The notes under the pieces: model-generated
The model's input: only the letters and a program-made list of their open reading frames with translations
Told to the model about the DNA's origin: nothing
The model's database searches: none
Program-made: the position numbers and the translations under genes
Source: Zantedeschia hybrid cultivar
Lineage: Eukaryota > Streptophyta > Magnoliopsida > Alismatales > Araceae
Direction of reading: 5' to 3'
NCBI GenBank assembly: GCA_030544215.1
Contig: JARZZO010000010.1
Location: 55,593,564 to 55,657,563, forward strand
Length of the DNA stretch: 64,000 bases
Shown: positions 56,420 to 64,000 of the stretch, one piece after another
Layout of the letters: the number at the start of each line of letters is the position of its first letter
Position numbering within the stretch: the stretch's first letter is position 1

Positions 56420-59400
56420 GACAGACCCCCTCTTGGAAGCACAAATGCTTTGGCCACTCATCCTTTGTGCCCTCCAGCACATGCACCCATGCCCATCGTA
56501 CACTGCAGCTCAACTCAGTCACCCATGAAATAGCCACCCCTGACCCCAATAAAGGCAATCTCAGCTCTACTTCTACAGTGGGTCCGTTCCCAACAGAACA
56601 GATAGGCTGGTCCCCTTATAGTATTGAGCATGAGGTCTTCTCTTCTCTAGCAACGTGGAGAGGCTGACCAACTTTTTGGCAACATAGAGGGGCTGGGCCC
56701 CATCCCATCCCTTTTTGGCAGCATACACACATGCGCACACGTGTGCACAGTTAGAGGGTCTAGAGGGGTCAAAGCCCTCTTCTTCCAGCAGCATAGAGGG
56801 CTGATTACCAGTCCCTTCCCTTCTTTGCAGCACATGCAGGCACACACAGGAGGGGTGTGGGAAGGTAAACTCTCCAGGGGAACAGGGGTGATGTTAATTC
56901 AGGCTTTTTTTGTTTATTATTTTCTATTTATTATGAAGGGATATTCAAAGGTTCTTTCCTTCTGAAATAGTTTAAAGAGATTTTCAAGCCAAATATTCTC
57001 CGAGGGAGGGAGGGAAGGTCAACTCTCCAAGGGAACAGGTGTGATATTAATTCAGGTTTTTTTGTTTATTACTTTATATTTCTTGAGCTATCATTAAAAA
57101 AAATATGAAATAATTAATATTTTGCCTTTCCCAACCTAAAATTGGATAGCCAAGCTTTCGATATAATTAAGCGATGAACATGCAGGATAACTGATGAAGA
57201 TAGTCTAGGTTGAAGTGGGGTACCTTGGTGAGGACACCACAGTTCAGGTCCACCTCGACCCAAAGTCAGTTTATCGTCGGAGGAGGACCGCGCTGACTTC
57301 CCTATGGCTCAAAGACCCTCCAGATGCTGCCTGACATGTGGGTCTTTAGATGACGATGACGTCAATATTTTGTTTGACCCGTTTGGGGTCCATTTGAACC
57401 TCTACTTTTTAGATTTTCTATGTAATTTTTGCACTATTTTTTTTTCAAGTTAAGGGGTATTTTGCTCTAGAGCAAAGTTCAAGGGTTCGTTAGGATTTGT
57501 TTACTCTGAATAACCTTGTAAGATGGTTTTCTAATTTTTGATGAATTATTGCACGAATTTCTGATATTTTCCTGTGTGTTTCTCTGAGGAGGAGGGAACC
57601 CTGAGACAAGGTGGGTGAGATGAGACGTGCAGCCCGCCTCCACCACTGTAGCGGTAGATAAAGTGCCTCAGGGTCCCGCTAGACTGCCCGCAGCACCTCC
57701 TCCTAAGTCCCTAGACCTATTAGGGCCGATGATAGGAGAGATCACATAGCTGATTTTAAGGCTAAGCATTATGATGTTGAGGTGGATGATAGTCGGAGAG
57801 CTCCAGCCGTGCATACCATCGATAAAGTTGATGTTAGGCATGGTCAAGAGTACGACTATAAGTATACGTCATAACACAATCATGAGGATCTGATGATCAC
57901 ATCCTTCAGAACATGAGAGTTACGGCGTCTAGTTCTGACAGATCCTTGGATCCGAGGACCTACTGATTAACAGGCTGGTATCGACCACTACTTTGAGTGG
58001 TATGAGATGCTTGATGCTTGGAGGGTTAGATTCGCCAAGATGAAGCTGCTAGGCCAAGCTGAGACATTCTGGTCAAACATTGAGGGCCTCCTCGAGAAAC
58101 AACATCAGGAGCCTGTCAATACTTTAGGTGAGATGAAGGTGAAACTTCACGAGAAGTACCTTCCTACCACATATCGCCGTTGCCTCATTAATCAGTGGAA
58201 AAATCTCACCCAAGGGAGTGTTTTGTGTCTGATACATCGATGAGTTTGATGGATATCTTCTGAGATGGAGTGTCAATAAGGAGAGTGGGAAGCCCCTTCG
58301 ATGCTTTCGGAAGGGTCTTCACCCGATCTATCAACGTAAATTGTTCAGAAGGGATGTGACTACACTCGAATGCCTATCAAGTGACACTAGAGGCCAAGCT
58401 TGAGATTGAGATTGAGGTCTCCCAACACCCAATGTCACCTATCCAACGACCTCCTGATCCCCATCATGCACTTGCTCACCCCAAGAGGGTCGCAGTGATG
58501 AGACCCCAGGGGCCTACTTGTCTGGATCCCCAAGCCTCTAGACCTCAACTTCCTCCTCTATAGGAACAGGCATTGTCCCTTCCTCCCCCTCATGCCCACC
58601 CCTAGACTATTGCTCCATCCATTAAATGGAAGGGTAAAGGAAAGGATCACTATTTGGGGAGTCATCTACTATTGTTGGACCCCACACTCAATGCCTCAAG
58701 TGAAATAGGTATAGTCATTATGTTGGACAACATCCCATGAAAGGCATGGATATTGGAGCTGAGTCTGAGGATCTCCACCCGATTCTAGAGGAGAAAAGTT
58801 ACATGGCAGAATGAGTATCTAATGCTCCATCAATCTCACTCAAAACACTGCAAGAAGGTTGATTGGATGAATATGTGTTGGGCTGTCTTCAGCGCGAGTA
58901 CTATCAAGTGGAAGATATCCAAAAGCTTCCTAATGGAGGTAGGGTGGGAGTGATTTATTGTGTCTAGAGTCTTGACCCAACCTAGGGAGGGCGATGACTA
59001 GTGTCAAGATGTGGGGAAAGATGTGCAAAATTATCATTGATAGTAGGAGTTGTATCGATGCGATCTCAACTAGCACAATTACATGCCTTAGGCTGACCCT
59101 TGTGGATCATCCTAGGCCACACAAGCTGTCATGGGTGGATGACACTTCTATCCCAATCCAGATGAGGTGCCTTGTTCCGATTCAATTCCACTCATACCAG
59201 GACTAGGTCTAGTGTGATGTGCGGCCTATGGAGGTTGGAAGTATTATTTTGGGCAGGCTGTAGCAGTTTGATGTGGATATTACCCTATGTGATTGATCTA
59301 ACATTTGCACGTTTGAGCATAACAGTCGTATCACGATATACCCCTCTTGGCTTAGGAGTCCACCCCCTCAGTGGAGTACTCCCCCCCACTATCAATGCGT

Positions 59401-62400
59401 CTCGTTAGAGTACCCCCTACATCCAGTACCTCTCGACAGTCTACCACCCCTATGCCTAGTGTGCCAGACTGCCAGTGCTTAATGAGCCACTACCAAAGGC
59501 TCTTCACCTGATTAGCACAAGGGAGTTTGAGCATGAGCTTGAGGCTGGGAGCAAGGTGTATGCCGTTGTTGCTAGGCATGTCACCGAGGAGGTCCCAAGT
59601 GCACCGCCAATTGAAGTTGTGGCTATTCTTCAGAAGTTGCAAGTTCTTTTCCTTGTAGACGTTCTAAACGATTTACCACCAATGCGTGACATCCACTACA
59701 CAGCTGGTTTAGTTTTGGGGTCTACTTTGCACAAGTTGCCACACAATCGCATAAACCCCACAAAGCACAGAGTTATGTAGGTAGGTGGATGGGCTCCTAA
59801 GGAGAGGATCCATCAGGAGAGCGTGAGTCCCTATGCTGTCTCTACATTATTAGCTCCGAAGAAAAGATGTTGCCTGACACGTGGGCCTTCAGACGATGGC
59901 TCCATTGATATTTTACTGGCCAGTTTGCAGTCTGTTTAGGCCTTTTTTATTTTTCAAGATTTTTTGTGTGATTTTCACATTATTTTTAGGTTAGGGGTAT
60001 TTTGGTTCAGAGCCAAGTTTAAGGATTCATTAGGATTTGTTTACTCTTTGGAAAATCCTATAAGATAGTCCTTTAATTTTTAATTAATTATTGCACAAAT
60101 TTATGGTATTTTCCTGTGTTTCTCTGAGACAAAACAAGGAACCTTGAGACGGTGGAAGGTGCAATGCCCAACCTACCTCCATCACTGCAGTGCCGCCACC
60201 ATCGCGACGCCATTGCCACCGCTCCACCACCACCCTCTCCCTCTCTTCCTCATGGTTAGTGTTCACTGTGAATAGTAACCATGGTATTGTTCAGTGTGAA
60301 CAATACTCACCACCATCTTCTCCCCCTTCCTTGTTCCCCTCTCTCTCTCTCTCTCTCTCCCCCCCCCCCCCCCCCGGTTCTGCATGAATAGGGTGGCAAG
60401 AGACCACCGCTGTTCGAAGGCATGTTGTGTATGCATGCATGGGCAGCAGGCCCAGCATGCGTATGGGCAGTGGGCCCAGTCCCCATCGTAGTGCCCTTCC
60501 GGTAGGCCTCCAGCCCATGGGCCCCTGCCCACCTTGTTGGGTCCTACAGGCCCCTCTACTGAGTGTTGCTGACCCTGAGCTGGTCCTTTTGGGCTGACCC
60601 AATAGCAGCACACCTTCTGGTACGCCACAACATCCCTCCTATGCTTTGTGGCCTAGTGTGCCGAGCGGTACACTAACAGCACCAGTGCACATCTTCACGT
60701 TGCCGGCAAGCCCACAGCGGATGCTCTCCAAGCATCCACCCTCAACTTCGTTGCATCGTCCTGCAGTCCTGTCAATTATCCGTTGTCTCCTTCCCCTCCC
60801 CATTTACCTGTTATCCCCTTATATAAGGGGTGGTCTATTTTCTGGCTATACTTTCCCTCTCTTCTCATTCTTGGGGACATGAGCGTTGGGCGATCATCAC
60901 CCATGAACCAACGTGGAGGTTCATATTCCTTTCCTTTTTTGGCACTTGCTCATTAAGTATTTACTTAATGTCTACCGCCTATTGTGAGGTAGGATTCCTA
61001 ACCAGTAAATCACACCAATGCTGGACTGTGAGCACAAGAATCCCATCCCGGAGGCTTCCTTTCAGCCTTGTTTATGGTTCCTTGTTGCCCTAGATGAGTG
61101 GCAGTTCCTCAACTACCGATGATCCTACGTTTCCTCATTGCAAGGGACAACTTTTTGGGTCAAACTTCTATTATTTTAGGCGTATTTATAATGCTGATTT
61201 GCTGCGAGTTTCGGAGTCATTTGTTGTCCTGTATTGCTACTTGCTGATCTCGTTGCATATTTAGTACTTTTCTTAGGTTCCAGTAGTTGTCTTTCGTGGG
61301 TCAGACCCTAAAATACCCCCTGCTACATTAGCAGTAGTGGCCTCTCTTCCTCCACCTGACCCACCTATGTAGGGTCAGCTATCATGGTTGCAGCTGGTCT
61401 TCATCTGCTGGAGGATAATCTGTTCAAGGAGCCATTAGAGCTGCAGATTCAATCGATCATCGTCACAAATGTAGACTCTGCCACCAGACAGTGTGCTTTC
61501 GATCTAGTATGGTGCACACTTGGTGATCATGCACAGCGATACTCTACGCATCTCGACATGAGTGTTGGTTCAAGAATTCTGATGCCATTTTTGTTTATCA
61601 CATTTGTTTCAAGGAGAATGATGGGGATCTAAGACTGATGCACCAAAATCGCCAACGCATTACACACGATGGAGCACTTTTACTACCGTTAGAGGACTAT
61701 ACATACCCCTATTTGGCTCGAAGATAGCTTGCATGATGGCTAAGTCATAGGGTACTGGACAACAAGTCCATTCAAGTCCTTGTTCGGCCCATTTGGAGCC
61801 AGTTTAGCATCTTTTTCTATTTGATGTATTTTAATGCGGTTTTTGTGCAAATTTTGAGTTGGGGTATTTTAGTCTAGGGATAGTTAGGCTTGGGTCTATA
61901 AATAGTTATGTAAATCCTATTTTTCAATTAATGGTGAATTTTTATTGCAAATTTGGGATATTTTCTGCTTGCTTCTCTAAGGAGGAGATTCGAAAACTCT
62001 AAGACGGGGTCAGGTGTAATGCCTGGGTATTGCTGCCATTGTCCTTTGCCTCGCACAACTTTCTTCACACTCGTTCCACATCGTACCTGCAATAGGGTTT
62101 ATGGTCAGGATTGGCCAATCTTGGGCCACCTGGTTTGGAGATCCTGACCTAGTGTGGGCCAAAGTTTGGCCAGCATCATCCCTAACCCTAGTCTTTCCCT
62201 ACCAAGAAAAAAATTAAAAAATGTGGAAAAAGAGTCTCAAAGATAGGAATCTTTAGAAAGCAATTGTGGATAGTGCATGCCTGCAATTTTAAAATAAACA
62301 GAGAAGGTACAATCAACTGGATGAGGGGAGATTCCTTATCTGCAAACACTACAACTGCCTACAAATAATAAAAGTAAAAAATCAAAATTATAAGCTTCGC

Positions 62401-63958
62401 AGATATTTCTGACTCCATGAAAATCTCTCCCTCAATAAAATATGGGAGGATGATCTAGTACAAAGAAACTACAGAAACATGACTGATAACCCTTCACTAG
62501 GCAACTGCCTCATATAAACTTTAATCACGAGGGAACTTAAATTATTTCTCTGCTTTTCTGAATACCCAACGGACAATTGGCAGGTTACCCAATTTTATTG
62601 TTGATCTGTATCATGGCCTTTTGTGCCATTTCCTCATTACTCTAGTCATGAAGGAAGTTGCTTCCTTTTGCAGATTCCCTAGCCAGACTTGAGAGTTGAG
62701 ACATCTTGGCAGAAGAGGTCTACACCATTGACATTTCACTTTAGGTTGAGTGGAGAGCTGATGGCTAGGATTACTATCCATTCTGCCTCAAAAATCATTC
62801 ATGTTTCAATTTAAATGACATTGTCTGCAAACAACAGAATAAGACTTTTTAGACAAAGGGTGGCAGAGTTTTGAAAGGGGTATAACAGCTTCAACCTTCA
62901 GCTTGAGAAGTACGAAATGATGCTCTTCCCTGTGCTACGCAATAGCTCTCTGGCTAGGAAACAAGGATCTCCCCTTTCTAAAACCAAAGGTTGTGTGGAA
63001 CTCACCTAGAATCTGCTAAGAACACTGTCTGGTTAATAACACCCAGTTCCACTGAAATATTAGCTTTGATATAGTATTACTTTTGATATTAACACTTCTA
63101 TGAATCCAGAGTATCAATTTGTAATTGACATGGGAGGAATGTGAAGGATGTCAAATGGAGGGAAAAAAGACAGTTACGGGAAGCAAAGAGAATCTTGAGA
63201 CCCACGATACTTAAAGCTGTCACGTTTTTAATTACCATGAGCAGATGTGGGTGTCTACTATGATACATGGAGATGCTTGAAATCCCTGGATCCATTTATT
63301 TACTGGGATGTGCCTCCTACCCAAGTGACCTGCAGTTACTTAAATTTGTGCCCGTGAAACATGCATGGTGAAACCTTCCCCAGAAGGACTGCAGCTGCAC
63401 GTATTTACCCCTTGTCCATAGGACAGAGAAACATCTCAGACACATTCCTCCAAGTCCTTTATCTCTGGCAGTGGACGTGATTCGCCCTCCCCAACTTATT
63501 CTCTGATGACACCTCTCACCCTTACATGCTGTTTTCCTCTCCTGTAAATACGAAACTACGAAACAGAGAGCATGTCTTCTTCTTAGTTCCACATATAAGC
63601 CAGCCACGACTTGTGCTAAGGTTAAGATGGCATTCCTCCATGCCTCATCAGTGAAAATGTCCTAACCGCCCACTGGATTAACACATTCAGACACTGCTCC
63701 CCTTTCATTAATAGTAGGGGCAAAATCATCTTTTGGCCTCACGATTAGCCACTTCTTCAGCATTCTATGAAATGGATGAAACCTGGTTGATTCAGTGTAT
63801 GCTCCTAACACAAAATGGTCAAATCTATCGTGTGACTCACTGTTCGCAGGTTGGCTCAACTTCTTCCATCTGCTGAGTTCCAACTCCTCACGTATGGCCT
63901 CATAGTTTCCATAGGCCAAGACCACTTTTTTGTAGCTCCAATTGACTATGCATTTCCT
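53322..63958 (-). CDS. Unrecognised plant protein, three 3' exons (5' end outside window)
   Basis: Exons 63958-63667 (292 nt), 54023-53837 (187 nt) and 53664-53322 (343 nt) give the last 273 aa. Phases agree at both joins: GGC G/GC AGA and AA/G AAA. The first exon encodes RKCIVNWSYKKVVLAYGNY then a WKKLSQPA and RFHPFHRMLKKWLIVRP stretch. The second encodes EAMVVDVTRDGYTIETTIDG, a compact beta-rich-looking piece. The third opens with the basic KKRMRM, possibly a nuclear signal, then a Pro/Thr/Ser-rich low-complexity tail with three ATPPAI-type repeats, ending at a TGA/TAA-class stop at 53322. I do not recognise the family. The 9.64 kb intron (63666-54024) is inferred; each exon has consensus-like sites (donors GTTAGG and GTGAGT; acceptors ACACAG, ATACCAG), though GTTAGG is weak. 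The start lies beyond the window. Confidence 0.65.
53651..53843 (-). repeat. ~100-bp tandem duplication of an intron with both its splice edges
   Basis: Copies at about 53651-53744 and 53752-53843 share CTCATCCTTTT.CCTGG, ACCATTGCATTAAAAGA.AAAAGAACAGTA.ACATGAACTC. On the minus strand each copy holds a donor (GTGAGT in the outer copy, GCGAGT in the other), an intron body, and an acceptor (CATGCCAG or CATACCAG) followed by AAAAGGATGAG. Confidence 0.85.
54359..54528. mobile_element. Small foldback MITE of GATACCGATA / GGTATCGG words
   Basis: 170 bp. Ends ATGGTAGTACCGGTATCGG and, from the right, ATGGTTGACAGTATCGG. The interior repeats TACCGATACCGATA and TATCGGCCG, so it folds on itself. The flanks share a TAGGAAA.GGATCAAA word (about 54321 and 54531) but no clean duplication. 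Confidence 0.65.
55208..55298. repeat. Compound CA/GT, TA, GATA, GA microsatellite
   Basis: ACACAC, then GTGTGT, TATATA, GATAGATA and a long GAGAGA run in succession. Confidence 0.95.
55338..56335. mobile_element. hAT-like non-autonomous element, 998 bp, 8-bp duplication
   Basis: A perfect 8-bp direct repeat ATATTGAC lies at 55330-55337 and 56336-56343. Ends CAGTATTCTGAAA and, from the right, CAATGTTTTAAAA are short inverted repeats; further in, CAGACCGG / CCAGTCTGG and AACCGG words match. An 8-bp duplication with CA(G)-type ends fits hAT. No transposase frame. The middle (55500-55740) is somewhat GC-richer and of unknown origin. Confidence 0.75.
56364..56420. repeat. GA microsatellite
   Basis: Almost pure AGAGAG run after a short CA run; both-strand open frames here are artefacts. 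Confidence 0.95.
56421..57290. other. No gene seen; diverged tandem words
   Basis: 56640-56860 contains three spaced, diverged copies of an AGCA(A/C)CATAGAGGGGCTG-like unit (near 56650, 56685, 56795). AGGGAAGGTCAACTCTCC-type words recur at 56863 and 57012 together with GAACAGG.GTGAT.TTAATTCAGG, a diverged ~150-bp direct repeat. No coding frame supported. Confidence 0.45.
57960..59780 (+). pseudogene. Gypsy gag-protease remnant
   Basis: 58007-58243 gives gag (VRFAKMKLLGQAETFW, VKLHEKYLPTTYR, QWKNLTQGS). Near 58680-58730 is a broken zinc knuckle (C-x2 then a stop in place of the second C, then NRYSH, then H where the last C should be). 58994-59206 gives the protease region (CKIIIDSRSCIDAIST, where D-S-G reads D-S-R; HKLSWVDDTSIPIQ, RCLVPIQFHSYQD). 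59475-59780 gives the linker before RT (VLNDLPPMRDIHYTAGLV). Frameshifts and stops throughout; RT itself is missing. Confidence 0.8.
60334..60376. repeat. CT run followed by C run
   Basis: (CT)n at about 60339-60360, then C homopolymer to 60376; the flanking GC-rich DNA (60380-60760) shows no recognised gene. Confidence 0.9.
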
Positions 63959-64000
63959 CTGGGTTCAACTTCAATGAAAAGCAAGAAAGTCCGAGGACCT

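Larger units (their letters stand above)
57300..62060 (+). mobile_element. Decayed Ty3/Gypsy element with three LTR-like copies
   Basis: Three direct, diverged copies of an LTR-like unit lie at about 57305-57655, 59865-60185 and 61710-62060. They share GCCTGACA.GTGGG, GGGGTATTTTG, AGGATTTGTTTACTCT, AATTATTGCA.AAATT, GGTATTTTCCTGTGT.TTCTCTGAG and AGGAACC.TGAGAC. Between the first two lie gag and protease pieces and the linker before RT; between the second and third I recognise nothing coding. Likely one short element whose 3' LTR is at 59865, plus a further LTR copy. It lies on the strand opposite to the host gene. Confidence 0.7.
54024..63666 (-). other. 9.64 kb intron of the unrecognised gene, transposon-rich
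   Basis: Inferred from phase. It contains small MITEs, microsatellites, a hAT-like element and a Gypsy relic. 54540-54990 (with a C-run at 54573-54588) and 62200-63660 show nothing recognisable. A minus-strand open frame at 63317-63607 lies just inside the intron and has no recognised domain. Confidence 0.55.

Noticed and set aside
60263..60628. 121-codon and 106-codon minus-strand frames
   Set aside because: They overlap in two frames over a CT/C microsatellite and GC-rich flank; composition artefacts.
63317..63607. 96-codon minus-strand frame next to the last upstream exon of the unknown gene
   Set aside because: No domain and outside the phase-consistent exon; treated as intron, though a retained-intron isoform cannot be excluded.

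Overview
The window is nuclear DNA of a flowering plant; I cannot name the species. The signs are spliced plant-type genes (a SPIRAL1-like microtubule protein, a proline-rich SURP-domain protein), RTE and L1 LINEs, Ty3/Gypsy elements including one with a chromodomain-type tail, many MITEs and GA/CT/GT microsatellites. About 90 percent of the bases are intron or transposon.

Three host genes can be supported. (1) A SURP/SWAP-domain gene on the minus strand, with CDS exons 15880-14614 and 5949-5741 joined across an 8.66 kb intron in a phase that fits, plus a leader intron of about 0.5 kb. (2) A SPIRAL1-like gene on the plus strand, with exons 30413-30640 and 30843-30923 (102 aa) and a 5.4 kb leader intron. 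(3) An unrecognised gene on the minus strand, running in from beyond 64000, with exons 63958-63667, 54023-53837 and 53664-53322 joined in phase across a 9.64 kb intron. The annotated ORFs in between are transposon relics or shadows.

Layout: 1-3465 RTE LINE remnant interrupted by a TTA-flanked MITE and an L1 LINE; 4471-5421 Mutator-like element with a GC-rich cargo; 5741-16.6k SURP gene, its big intron holding two related MITEs, an antisense Gypsy relic and several copies of a short LTR-like repeat; 17-22 kb MITEs and a Gypsy gag relic split by an LTR; 22-24.9 kb little; 24.9-31.1 kb SPIRAL1 gene with MITEs in its leader intron; 31.1-36.1 kb MITEs and a solo LTR; 36162-40926 a solo LTR nested in another solo LTR of the same family, both with 5-bp target duplications and both studded with GGCGTC/GACGCC hairpins; 41-43.25 kb a low-coding stretch ending in an AATCGATT-rich block; 43252-50110 a decayed Gypsy element with one long LTR; 50.6-53 kb a foldback element and repeats; 53322-64000 the third gene, whose large intron holds a hAT-like element with an 8-bp duplication, microsatellites and another Gypsy relic.

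The most unusual features are the same-family LTR-in-LTR nest with its 13 hairpin modules, the tandemly duplicated intron in the third gene with its dead micro-exon, the ClaI-like AATCGATT cluster, and the GC-rich Mutator-like element.
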